From positions 9,636,953 to 9,700,952 of the forward strand of contig NC_088324.1 of assembly GCF_910592395.1 (NCBI RefSeq): a stretch of 64,000 bases of DNA, written 5' to 3'. The position numbers were made by a program, and so were the translations under genes. The notes under the pieces are model-generated. The model ran no database searches, had not been told where the DNA came from, and was given only the letters and a program-made list of their open reading frames with translations. The stretch comes from Lineus longissimus (taxonomy: Eukaryota; Nemertea; Pilidiophora; Heteronemertea; Lineidae). Shown piece by piece: positions 1 to 10,682 of the stretch; the stretch's first letter is position 1; every line of letters starts with the position of its first letter.

Positions 1-1500
1 ATTAAGTCATCAGTTTACTCCGCAGGGTAACGGGTGGATGCGCTAATGCGTCAATTCAGTCAGAATAACGATCGGAGCATTTATCGTTGAGTAAATTGGA
101 ATTTGATTGGTTTTGTGATGGATATTGGAGGGCAACTGTTTCTGCTGCGGGGGATAGTCATCATACTATAGGCAGGTTTCGCAACCCGACAAAGTACGAA
201 GGTCCGTCGTGTCACTAACTCATGCACAAATTCATTTACGCGCTTTATTTTGGGGGCGGGCTTCAATACATGTTTTTTAAACGGTTTAGATCGGTGAAAT
301 CAGAGTATATTATCAAGTACCACCATGTATCAGGGAAATCATTAAAAGACTGCGTCGATAAAAAAAGTGCAAACAACAAATTTATCCAATGTTCCGGCAC
401 ATGGTGTCGAGCAGGGAATTATATAATCTTCCGGGCAATCCAAATCCCACGCCCAGGTTGTCCCTTTAAAAGCGGGAGATGGTCTCTATTGTCTACACGA
501 GGTTAAGACAAAAATATCGCAGTAAACAAGAAAATCTCGAAAGTCAGTTTGCTGATAAAACTATAGAATGAGGACAAAAATGGAACTTATTAGTCAGCGC
601 GTGTTTATGGACGACCTTTCGTCGATCAAAGATTGTTGCCTGAGAGAAGGAAACGTTTTGTTCTCAATATAGCTGAAGTATAGCAAAAGAGTCGTGTTCA
701 TTTTAGCCCGTTATAATGGAAAGCTAACTTCAAGGAGTTTTGAAAAGAAAGGTTAAGCCTTGTCGTAAAATAGAGCAAATCAATGAAGGCAGAGTTGATA
801 AATATCAGGGCGGATGATGATATTCTCCGTCGCGAAGCACAATATATGTCATCTCAGATAGTTATCAAATATTTCTTCAACAGTCGTTGAATCAAAGACC
901 CTCCATTGCCCTACGTTTATTGCTGGTTTTGGCAAACCCTACCTCACCGCAGATTAGAGATAGACATGGTAGATATAGCTTCAACCGATTACAACCATCC
1001 CTCTAGTGTCTGTCATTTCATCTCCTGGACCATTGGATGGTTGGTTATAAAACCCGGGTCCACCCGACAACGGCAAACCGATAAAAACTTGTGACAAATC
1101 TTGATTGCGTAATGAGTTTGCAAATAAGACCGTGTTCCGCCGGAATTGTAGTCATTGGCGAGGATTGGTGGCATTTAAGCCGCGTTCCTGTTGATACGGC
1201 CCTTCGCTTTTTGTCTCTGCGGAATAATGAATGTCACTTTCGCCAACTATTGACTGTACGTTTTCTTGTTGATGGTCTGGTAATGGCCGCTGACCTTTCT
1301 GTGGGGGAGTTTCGGAAGCATAATTTGATACAGGATGTTACAAGAAAGTGCTTAGGCATGATTTATTGCTGAATATTTATGACCAGGGTACACGCGACAC
1401 TGGCCGGTGGCAAAATACGTTAAGGAGACAGATCTGAGTATACACCTTCTTAATTCTATTAAACTATCGGCCACAATTCTTTAAAGCATCATGAAAAGGG
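1..1500. other. Intergenic DNA, no gene recognised
   Basis: Only short open frames without recognisable motifs or splice context are present. I see no RNA gene. The last 11 bases (1490-1500) are one copy of the direct repeat that flanks the foldback element beginning at 1501. Confidence 0.6.
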
Positions 1501-2401
1501 GCTCTAGAAAAATTCGTCCCCGGAAAATTCATCCCCGGAAAACTCGTCCCCGGAAAATTCGTCCCCTAGGAAAATTCGTCCCCGGAAAATTCGTCCCCGA
1601 GGAAAATTCGTCCCCGGATAATTCGTCCCCGAGGATAATTCGTCCCTGGAGAATTCGTCCCCGAGGATAATTCGTCCCTGGAAAATTCGTCCCCGAGGAA
1701 AATTTCGTCCCCGGAAAATATGTCCCCTAGGATAATTCGTCCCTGGGAAATTCGTCCTCGAAGATAATTCGTCCCCGGAAAATTAAACAAAAGTTGAAAG
1801 TTTCTGACATTATTTTCTAGTAATAACTACTACTTACTACTTTCGACTTTACTCATTCATTATATCTCTCTTTACTACCCTACTAGCTAGTTACCTACTC
1901 CACTCTTTTCATACTAGTAGGTAGAGGTAGGCAGGCGAAATAAATTTTTTTTTCAACTAAGTATTTTTACTGGTCAGAATGAAAGAAAAGCTCTAAATTC
2001 TTCAATAAAATATTTCGCTTGCCTACTTCTACCTACTATAAAAATAGTGGGGTAGGTAACTAGCTAGTATGGTAATAAAGAGAGGTGTTACACTGAATGA
2101 GAAAAATCGAAAGTAGTACTACAGTCCATTCGACAAGACTTAAGAGTCTTAGAAAGTAAAGTCAGAAACTTTCAACTTTGTGAAATATTCTGGGGACGAA
2201 TTATCCTAGGGGACGAACTTTCCAGGGACGAATTATCCTCGGGGACAAATTTTCCGGGGACGAACTATCCTCGGGGACGAATTATCCTCGGGGACGAATT
2301 TTCCGGGGACGAATTTTCCTTGGGGACGAATTATCCGGGGACGAATTTGCGGGGACGAATTTTCCGGGGACGAATTATCCGGGGACGAATTTTCCTGTAA
2401 C
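1501..2401. mobile_element. Foldback (long inverted repeat) transposon with tandem-repeat ends
   Basis: Both outer arms are arrays of a ~14-15-bp unit (core aaaattcgtccccgg on the left, its complement ccggggacgaatttt on the right; about 1508-1785 and 2190-2396). Inside these lies a second inverted domain: the left arm from about 1790 to 1960, including gaaagtttctgac, ctagctagttacctac and taggcaggcgaaata, returns inverted at about 2005-2185. The centre is near 1960-2000. An 11-bp direct repeat catgaaaaggg flanks the element (1490-1500 and 2402-2412) and reads as a target-site duplication. The arrangement resembles sea-urchin TU-type foldback elements (outer tandem repeats plus an inner unique inverted domain), although those are known for shorter duplications. 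No transposase is encoded, so the element is non-autonomous. Confidence 0.85.
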
Positions 2402-2412
2402 CATGAAAAGGG

Positions 2413-3216
2413 CACATTACCCTCGGGCCAAAGTGTATTTCGAATAGTCTTTGATAACTTGGATACATGATGTCCTTTTCTGCCCCTTAGATCTAGGATA
2501 ATCAAAACAGAATCTTTCTAATTTAAAATTTTTATTATGGAAAATGTGAATTGGGGAATGCAAATCTGACGGCAGTGGCGTGAGGATTTATAATAGCGAT
2601 CGATTGTTTATTGTTGCTGGGCAACCATTTTTTTTCTACGCCAACCTGCAGCAACCGGCAAAAACCAAATCAAAACTCAACTCTCTTCTAATCTTTCTCT
2701 GCACCGGAACTTCAAAATGGAGCATCCCGTCGCCACACATTTCCATGCGGCAATGAAATCTGACCCTTTAACGCTGATTTACAGGCTCATCCAAGAATTC
2801 TCATTGATTGATGAGCAATTATTGAAGCCGATATTGGCATAGTTTGATCCAGGTATGATGGGATTGTTTTTGCTTATCAAGAATCAATCATTACTCTGTC
2901 ACCAGGGTTTATCCAACCAGCATCAAGGCCGTTGTCGGCTGCTGGCGTAACGGGAATCGCGGTATCCCCAAGAATTTCTGTCCGCCCAATCTTTCGTTGA
3001 CGTACGTGTATATCAAGTGCCTGACTCTAGAAAAGACAAACGTTAGTTCAAAAATCTTTACCACAGATTTACCGGTTCAAACCACATGAACACTTTCTCC
3101 AGGGACAGCATTTCCCATGACTTGGGATGGCGGTCACCGTGTCACGAAATCTATTATAACGTTGCGCGACATTGTATCGCCACTTCTGCGTTATATCCGT
3201 CGCCATTTACGTCAGG
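2413..3216. other. Intergenic DNA with one weak coding candidate
   Basis: Apart from the 42-codon frame listed separately I see no supported gene. There are donor-like and acceptor-like sites (gtatga after 2852, caccag near 2900) but no exon chain could be built. Confidence 0.4.
2717..2842 (+). CDS. Possible small ORF, 41 aa, unidentified
   Basis: An ATG-initiated frame begins MEHPVATHFHAAMKSDPLTL and ends at TAG. Its composition is protein-like, rich in Leu/Ile with an amphipathic C-terminal half (LIYRLIQEFSLIDEQLL). A pyrimidine-rich, leader-like stretch precedes it and a donor-like CAG/gtatga follows about 10 bases after the stop. I do not recognise a family. It could be a small-ORF gene, an upstream ORF in a 5' exon, or chance. 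Confidence 0.18.
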   Translation: MEHPVATHFHAAMKSDPLTLIYRLIQEFSLIDEQLLKPILA

Positions 3217-3359
3217 GCCCAGTTATTCAAAGCAAGCTTTGTCACTAACACGGGCGTTAACTTAACTTGGTGTTGAGTCCAAGGGCTTAGCTGATGGAGA
3301 TAACGCCAACTTAAGTTAACGCCAGTGTTAATGAAGAAATATGTGATGAACAACTGGGC
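3217..3359. mobile_element. 143-bp palindromic MITE
   Basis: The ends gcccagttattcaa and ttgatgaacaactgggc-like sequence are inverted copies. Inside, gggcgttaacttaacttgg is mirrored by ccaacttaagttaacgcc, so nearly the whole element folds on itself. A relative with gggcc/ggccc ends and the same inner motifs lies at 36841-36981. Confidence 0.7.
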
Positions 3360-3897
3360 AAAGGAGATTAATTCCCTTTTAAAGTGGGGATACAACGCTC
3401 ACGTATACTCGTCTCACGTCGTGGCGATATATCGCTTGACACGCATGAATACACTCACTGTGCTTGAGTTTGCTTTTGCAACAATAATTTTGATACAAAG
3501 GCCTGCCGAGGGAGGATGTAGTCACAATTCCCATCGTTGTGTCTTCGCATGCAATTAAACCAATGACAAGTCAAAAAATGTACTCATGCTGAAACCTTTG
3601 ACAGGCGAAGCGAAGACCAACGTTCCAACAGCGCGGAAAATCGGCACCGAGCTGATTACCACAGCGTCCATCAGGCGCAAAACTGATCTAATTACTTGAT
3701 TTGTCACGTTTCCTTCAACAATTTTGTCGATTTATTTTCAAAGAGTTGACTTCAAAGACATTTTATGTGTCTTTAAGGCAAATAAAAGTACATTTTCATG
3801 CCAGAGAAGACATCCAATGTACTCTAAGAGTAGAGCGAGGGTTACCGCCCGTTTCTGTTGAGATGTCACGAAGAAATACTGGCCTGGCAGCATTGCT

Positions 3898-3994
3898 GCA
3901 GTCGTCAGTAAAGTATCGGCTTCGATGATACATTTATTACACATTTGGGTACATTACTATGTGCAACAGCTAACTATACTTTACTGACGACTGC
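3898..3994. repeat. Short MITE-like inverted repeat
   Basis: The 18-bp sequence gcagtcgtcagtaaagta (3898-3915) is repeated as an exact inverse complement at 3977-3994, with 61 bp between. The 97-bp length and perfect ends suggest a small non-autonomous DNA element. No clear target duplication is visible. Confidence 0.55.
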
Positions 3995-4913
3995 AAAAAA
4001 TACCAATAATTCAAAACGATCTTTCTTCTGCTGCTAAAAATGTCCCAGTTGAAAAGACTATGTTAATTATTTCCGCAAACTGTCATTGCACGTCCGACTC
4101 TAACAGTGTAATTAGCGTGCTCCGATCGGATCTCTTTTGATAAGGAGAGTGCAACTTTCATGTTCGCATTGGTTGAATCATTTGGTGCGGTCTGGGGTTT
4201 GATAAGTCTAATTATCGATGATCAGGTAGATGGACTTGCAATTACTGGTTTCGACAGAGTCTTTCTGCATGGTTTCGATGAGTAAGATTATGGAAGACTA
4301 CAGCCAGTGTATGCCAGCAGATATTACCTGCAATAGCATAGCAATAGATATTTATAGCAGGTATACCTGCAAGCACACAATCATGATAAAGTGGTGTCAC
4401 CAGAGACCAGGGTGGACACGACCCATCCGAGATAGATTGGAGGACCACTGATTATTGGTGTATAATCTTGGTGAAACTTGCAGTATGGAAAACCAATCCC
4501 CTTCCTGACTTGTCCAATTGAAATGGTTGGAATTTTAACACTATTTACCGCATCCTTTTTATGACCCCGGCTACATTTAAAGGGGGTATCCTGACCATGG
4601 GGTTCAGAATGGGACCAAACAGACATGCTAATTATGGCTAAACCTTTTGTGACGTCACTTTAACTAGCCATCTTTGGTTATTCAAGAACCGAGCCTAACT
4701 TCTTATATGTCAAAATTGCGAAATGCACCGTCAAGAGTTCATGAATGACTTGAAGTGTGATATCATATAGCTTCCAACTGCGAGGTTGGCTATATTCAAA
4801 GATTTATACGGTGCTTACACATGAAAAACCAGGCCACAGTTACAAAAACACCTTTAGTCGTTTTGTGTATATTGTAGATATTTGTGATCTACATATATGT
4901 GTCATGATATCAG

Positions 4914-4935
4914 AGTCTTTCAAATAAAAAAGACT
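4914..4935. repeat. Minimal end-to-end remnant of the 5875 element family
   Basis: agtctttcaaat followed directly by aaaaaagact, preceded by cag. These are the two termini of the 579-bp element at 5875-6453 with the interior missing, consistent with an internal-deletion derivative. Confidence 0.4.
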
Positions 4936-5874
4936 GATGAATCGAAGATATTTTTTATCCACTGTTGTTTTCTTCTGGGAACCCCATCCTGTGTCTTATA
5001 GGCCTCGTTCCCAGTTGTTGCGATCCGACATTTGGCCTAACATGAACATGTCTGTCTAACAGGATGAGAGATTTTAAAAATTATTACCGTAGCCTTTTTA
5101 ACCTTTTACCGGTAATGGACATCACTGGAATTATGATTATGATTAGGCCTACCCTCTGATTTATAGATAGTAGAACAATGGGAAGGCAAAGGTGCAATGA
5201 GCAGGTCAGGCAATAGTTTTGATTATACGCCATTTTTGCTGGTGACGAAAAAACTGAAGTGCGTACAATGTACATAGATGCGATATCAATATTGACATCA
5301 TCGATGACCACAGCCCCTGGTTTTGCCTGGCAACACTATAACAGGCCTATACATGTATATAAAGGACCTAGTTCACGCAGTTCGTCAAGCAAACAAGCAC
5401 CGAACAGTAGCTCATAGCATTTGGCAGTGGTTCCTGTGCTGAACTGCTGTCAATATATTGTTTTTCGCAAAGCTGATGGCCTACAACTCACAATATAGAG
5501 AAGCCTCAGTTTTAAAAGATCGAGACTCTTGTTGCCAGCAGTCCAGCACATGAACTACATTTTGCTGAACTGCTGCCCCGAGTAACGTTTTGGGATCTAT
5601 TTCTTGGCTGATTAAGAAGGTTGGAAAAAGGAGGACACGATACAAAGTGTTTTGACGAGAGGCTCATGGGCTTGGGGCTCAGCTGAATGTAAAGATCAGC
5701 TCCCCCAACTAGACGGCTGAGATAATAGCCCATATCACACTGACACCAAATCTGCGCGGCCGCTGAATTGAGGAACAATTCAGGAACAACTTCGATTTAG
5801 ACACTCTCGGGTAAGGTCTTCGGTTTAATTACATGTATGCATTACTTAGGCCCCGGCGACTTTGCTGATACCAG

Positions 5875-6453
5875 AGTCTTTCATATAAAATTATTGGAAG
5901 TGACTATTTGGCAAGCCCGGCTTACCAAACAGCGCCTTTTTTCTGCCCTAGATGGAGAGCCGAACTCATGCATATTCAACCATCCAGGAGCTCATTATCA
6001 TTCGTGGCAACACGGTCAGCAACACTGGAGTTACAGTGAAACGCCTTTAGAAATGCACGCTAATGCATTTAACATGCTTATCAGTTAAATCACGTTTATG
6101 ACTTTTTTTGTAAATCCATACAGTCATGTACATGTACATGCTTCTTCATGGATTATTGACCAAAACCCGAGTTTAGTAACAGAAATTGAATCGAGAGCGG
6201 GAAGTCGGCCATTGTTAAAATATGCGCATATAAATTCGAATATGACGTCACTGCTCTCTGATTGGTCAACATGTTGTAACCTCTCCGGCTCGCCAAACAG
6301 GGTAGTATTTTTGCCCTGTTTGGCAAGCCCGGCTTGCCGAACAGAGTTGATTTTTAGTGCTGTTTGGCAAGCGGCTCTCCAAGCAGGGCAAAAAAAGATG
6401 CCTGTTCGGCGAGCCGCTTGCCAAATAGACCCGGCCAAAATTATTTAAAGACT
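5875..6453. mobile_element. 579-bp MITE with ~60-bp terminal inverted repeats
   Basis: The left end agtctttcatataaaatt pairs with the right end aattatttaaagact, and the similarity runs inward through atttggcaagcccggct on the left and its mirror on the right. The interior holds several copies, in both orientations, of a ttggcaagcccggcttgcc-type palindromic module followed by a(a)cagggcaaaaa. The trinucleotide cag lies immediately outside both ends (5872-5874, 6454-6456), a possible 3-bp target duplication. Open frames here (for example 6098-6448) are by-products of the repeats. Confidence 0.7.
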
Positions 6454-6625
6454 CAGATCCCGTAGCCACGCCGAACAAGGAATAGACTACTTGAAATTTT
6501 GGACCTAAAATAGTGTACATGAATTTTTGTGTAGGTCCGTGGTGAAACGAAAGAGCACATCCATTAATCTATCAGCGCTATCAAGCGGCTGTATATCATG
6601 CCGATCCACCGTCGTTGTGGGGTGT

Positions 6626-6766
6626 CTACAAAACCAAGACCCAAGACCCAAGACCCAAGACCTACAAAACCAAGACCCCATCTACAAAACCAAGACCCAT
6701 CTTGGGTCTTTTGTAGGTCTTGGGTCTTGGGTCTTGGGTCTTGGGTCTTGGGTCTTGGTTTTGTAG
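6626..6766. repeat. Palindromic array of GGGTCTT hexamer-type repeats
   Basis: ctacaaaaccaagacccaag-type units on the left (6626-6700) face the inverse unit tcttgggtcttgggtc on the right (6700-6766). The boundary units ctacaaaaccaag and cttggttttgtag are exact inverse complements. The arms would form an almost uninterrupted hairpin of about 65 bp. Confidence 0.75.
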
Positions 6767-6811
6767 GGGGTCTGGGGGTCTTTATGAATTCTTGCTATTA
6801 TTTATATGTAA

Positions 6812-6867
6812 GCCCTCTCGATATTTCAAACGAGGTAAGAGCATAGCAAAAACCTGATCTCAGGATG
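6812..6867 (+). repeat. Dispersed repeat, 'ctgatctcaggatg' family, copy 1
   Basis: Core features are ctctcgatatttc, a short spacer, gaggtaaga, then aaacctgatctcaggatg. Related copies on this strand lie at 8172-8230, 29604-29656 and 32287-32360. Reverse-orientation fragments (gatcaggtttttatactcct) lie near 13087 and 16098. Confidence 0.5.
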
Positions 6868-7307
6868 TTGTACTTCATATTTTGCGCACTCGACCAAGAA
6901 ATGAAATTCATCCTCTTCTTACCTCTGGTCACAGTATTTGTAATGGAAATTATCCATTCCTCATTCTTGCTATAACAGATCGCTTAATGTATAAAGTTTG
7001 ACTGCGTGGTAAATTAGATGTAAATAATGTAAATGAAAATAACGTCTTATATAGCCCATGTTCCAAGAAATGTCCTACTTACAAGCGCTTTTTCACAAAT
7101 AACACTCTTGAAAGAGCAGGGTCTTCAGCCCTGTCTTAAAACATGCGATTGAATCGCATTCACGTAGTGAACAGTCGAGACAGTTCCACAGTCTACTGGC
7201 CTGGACCGCGAAGGTCCGACCCCCAAAAGTATCGAGGCTATAGCGTGGTACGTGTATAGTACCCCCAGGTATATGGCACGGCTTAACCCGCCGGCCATGA
7301 GGGAATT

Positions 7308-7450
7308 CCTTTATGGCCCAGTGGTTGGCGCGTTGGCCCCAGAGTGGAAGTTAAGCAACGTTGAGCGCCTTGGAGCGCCAAGCTCCTTGGTTGAGCGCGG
7401 TCAACCTTCGGATCGGTGACCGGCGCGTACAATACAGTACGGCTATCTGT
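7308..7450 (+). repeat. 5S rRNA-like sequence, probably a 5S-derived SINE
   Basis: gaagttaagcaacgttgagc (7347-7366) matches the conserved 5S rRNA A-box/intermediate region. Downstream, tcaaccttcggatcggtgac (7401-7420) corresponds to the 5S C-box region (tacttggatgggtgacc type). About 35 bp of extra sequence separates them compared with a true 5S gene, and the flanks do not make the 5S closing helix. I therefore call it a SINE3-like head or a degenerate 5S copy, not a functional rRNA gene. The sequence before it (7100-7240) also looks repeat-derived. Confidence 0.5.
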
Positions 7451-8171
7451 CCCTGATGCTCAGATCTTAGACTTAGACGGGGCAAGTAGTGACGAATAAG
7501 GTCTGACAAATAGTCAGGTGCCATTCAATTCCTTGCCTTGTAAACCAGAAGCAACAGTTTAAAGTTTATGCCGTGATCGGAATGACAAGATGACTTATAA
7601 TCGTGTGACGTTATTATCACCCAATTTATCATAAGATGAATCAGATGATCGGGTTGAATAGGACAAAAAAAACTATATAAATTCCGCAGAAAGAGGACAC
7701 ATTTTGCAGTTAACAATAGGCCCACTTGAATGATGTCATGTACATGTACTCAATAATAATTTTTGTTGACTAAATTCCAAGGTCTACATATTTTTTTTAG
7801 GGGACTTCCTCTTTACCTTGTCCACTTGGACTCGATCCATGCAATGAATAAATGATTGAATATGGAAAATCGATGTACTCTTTATAATTTTTTTTTTATT
7901 CACAGTACAATATCCATTGTTTTTTGTTGGCACCGAACACTCTGTTTCCCTTGTTTCTGGCGCTACATTTAACTTCCCGTTCCTCTTTGAAAGTCGTGCC
8001 ATCCATAACTGGTACATGAATCTACTGAGTGCTGTGATTGATAGGTGACACAAGCTTACGTACAGTGCATTTGGCCACAGAGGAAGAATAGGAAAGGAAG
8101 AACAAGGACTCGGTCTGCAGCCGATATCCGTGGATCCTGGTGTAACCAGTGGTCTTCAATATAAAAATGTA

Positions 8172-8230
8172 CTCCGCCTCTCGATATTTTTGTGTATGAC
8201 GAAGGAGTAAAAAAGACTGATCTCAGGATC
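8172..8230 (+). repeat. Dispersed repeat, 'ctgatctcaggatg' family, copy 2
   Basis: ctccgcctctcgatatttt, then gacgaaggagtaaaaaagac, then tgatctcaggat. Same module order as the copies at 6812 and 32287. Confidence 0.5.
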
Positions 8231-9228
8231 TATAGATACGGGGAAATAGGTATGGACCCCTCCCAAAATCAGTGTTGTTCTTTTCAATGAAAAGGTCTTC
8301 CGAAATCGACGATTTACTGCGTTCTTTGATCAGTGGTTCATTGATCATAGCTAAATGTTCGTTCTAACGGTACATGACGTCACACAACCGGCCGCACATT
8401 GCAGAGTGATTTATTGCAACTCGATTCATTGCATTGAATCGCTCATTTTAAGATGGGGTTTGGTATTGAAATCAACACGAAACAAAAACAATAATGAATT
8501 GCAGCTCTATTACTGCAACTAACTGCAACAAGCTGAGTTGCTAACTTCAAACGAATCTCTCACTGTGCGGTGGGCATTCCGGGGTATGATCAGTGCGGAC
8601 AATCGCGTCATGCTAATACCCGAAATGTAAACTGATTACGCCGAAACCGTTTTGTAAAGTTAAATAATGCGTTTTTTTCGTCAGTCGTCCCCTGATATAT
8701 TAAGCCCCCCCCCCCCCCCCCCCCCCACCGCGACTTAATAAGTCGTCCCGCACAGAAAAAAATTATACCGATGTCCTTTCCCAGCCACCGTAATTCTGTA
8801 TATTTAGTTTTTCTGCGATAAAGACAGTTTACAAGCCGACTTAATGGGAACATTCTGAGGTTTTTCCTGTGGCATTGGCAAAGCAGAAGGAGACCTCTGT
8901 CATCCTTCCTTGAATAGCACGGTATCAATCTTTTTTTTGGATAAAGACTTAAAATGGTCCGGAGATTTGAGTTATAAGCAACCCAAATGTCGCAAAGAAC
9001 TAACGAAGGGTTTGGTATGTTGAACTAATTAAAGGGAGTCTAAAGGCAGCCCCCGGTAGCATTGTAGGCAAGAGTAATTTACACGAAATCGCTAGTCAGA
9101 GAATGGGGTCTCTCCTCTATACCTCACAGTATATCGAAATTGTTCACGCTTGCACCAGGAACATATTTATCGCAAACCAGTCCCTTACACGCACCGAAAG
9201 AATCTTTGACCTTCTGCACGCTCTCTTA

Positions 9229-9274
9229 TGACTTCCGGTAGGACCAAATGTCAACGCCTCCAGACCGGAAGTCA
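9229..9274. promoter_or_regulatory. Facing pair of ETS-type sites
   Basis: tgacttccggt (9229-9239) and its exact inverse accggaagtca (9264-9274) form an 11-bp inverted pair. Each contains the ETS core CCGGAA, and an attgg (reverse CCAAT) motif lies about 50 bp further on. Such pairs occur in TATA-less promoters, but no transcript can be assigned here, so a regulatory role is only suggested. Confidence 0.22.
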
Positions 9275-10236
9275 ATTTCAGCGCCAACTATGTTGTAAGA
9301 CGAGACAGTGGACAGCTGCTATTGGTCTTAAGAATTTATTCGAATATATTTCCTTTAATTTCCGTGTTAGCTCTCCAACCCTGCTCGTGCTAATGGTCAT
9401 TATCGACCGCTCCCTTTGGAGTAACAGCAATAAAAGTGAACAAGAGTACTAGTGAACTAAGGACCTGAGCCTATAAAACAGGAGAAAAACAATAAAATCA
9501 ACACAACATGTTGAGCGCTCTCGTATTTTCATTATGGAATCGTCCAAAAAAGACTTTTCCATCCCAGCAAAAAAATTTCGTGGAAAACGTCTGAAATTCA
9601 TCCATCCCATGAAATTACTATGTTTATTTTGGAGGATGTATACCTCGCCAGCAATATAAAAGGCCTTGCGCTATAGGGGGTACTTTGATGTTGATCTTTT
9701 GCAAAATTTCAAATTATTCTATTGAATGTTTAAAGTTAAAAGCAAGGTTTTTACCGCCTGTTTGTAAGGAAATAAAAAATCACACAGTTTTCGCACCACC
9801 CCCTATTCCAGTCACGGTGAAACGTTTTGAATGCAATGCCAAGAGTACTATTACGGTACAGCACTTATGCCAAAAACGCAGTTTCAGAGCTATAGCCGAG
9901 CAAGACAGATTCCCCAAACACGATCAAGGATTTATTCTATAACTTAGAGGACGGATTTTGATGGCCTGGAAGATGATACTCCTGCTCGCCACCATCAAGG
10001 CCATGTGCTGATCTATAAGAGAATTTTTGTTGCTGGCGTTGCGAGGTGGTTTTGGATATGGCATGGGAATTTTGCACAGACGGTGACATTCCGTTCTGTC
10101 TGCTGCAGATCGTTGGTTTTTGTATGATCCTGTTTGGTGAAGTCATATTCCTAGAGGAAGTCGTCTCTTCATGAAAACCAGCACATCTCAAGCCCAAGGT
10201 GTCCCGTTAAGAGAGTAAAGACACTTACCTTGTTTG

Positions 10237-10491
10237 TCAATGAATCGAAATTTGTAACTTTTGAATCTTTGCCGATGTGGTAGTCCCAAGACGACTGGGT
10301 TCTTTCTCTCTCAGCTTCACAGCTTCAAGTACTTTAGGCGGCAAAGAAGGTATCGATGGATGCAGCGCGACCGACCTCGTCCCTATGTCAATGACGGAGG
10401 ATTCCAAATTGATTGCAGTGCGATCTTGGCTCTCATTTGCTCTAACGAAGCCAGACCGGGGGGGGGGGGGGATTGCCGTGGGCGTTTCCAA
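10237..10491 (-). CDS. Possible orphan coding exon, unidentified
   Basis: On the minus strand a frame reads protein-like around ALHPSIPSLPPKVLEAVKLR and stops just before a good donor (caaacaag/gtaagt, near 10230). The stop lies in frame before the donor, so a clean exon cannot be made. The opposite strand is also open here. I do not recognise a family; a decayed transposon or pseudo-exon is as likely as a gene. Confidence 0.12.
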   Translation of the reverse strand: METPTAIPPPPRSGFVRANESQDRTAINLESSVIDIGTRSVALHPSIPSLPPKVLEAVKLREKEPSRLGTTTSAKIQKLQISIH

Positions 10492-10682
10492 GCGCCAGAG
10501 GAAGAAGCTGCCTCACCGACAACATCTGCATATAAATGGCGGAGTGACTTAACTGATGAATAAAGACTACAATAAATGCTTTCAGAGCGTGTTTTCTTCA
10601 GATGCTCAAAAGACATCACAAGAAGCATCAACTGGTTGACGCAAATGCCTAAAAGACACTTATTAGACACCAAACTGACAAC

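Larger units (their letters stand above)
3360..5874. other. Intergenic DNA, no gene recognised
   Basis: No gene is supported. It contains the small inverted-repeat pair at 3898-3994 and a 22-bp solo end-to-end remnant at 4914-4935, both listed separately. Confidence 0.5.
7451..10236. other. Intergenic DNA, no gene recognised
   Basis: Holds one dispersed repeat, a poly-C run of about 22 bases (near 8705-8726), a loosely palindromic stretch near 8389-8572 (ccgcacattgcagagtgat against atctctcactgtgcgg) and a paired ETS-type motif at 9229-9274. No exon chain was found on either strand. Confidence 0.45.

Noticed and set aside
7308-7450. Functional 5S rRNA gene
   Set aside because: An insertion between the control regions and loss of the flanking helix leave only promoter-like blocks, so a SINE or pseudogene is more likely.
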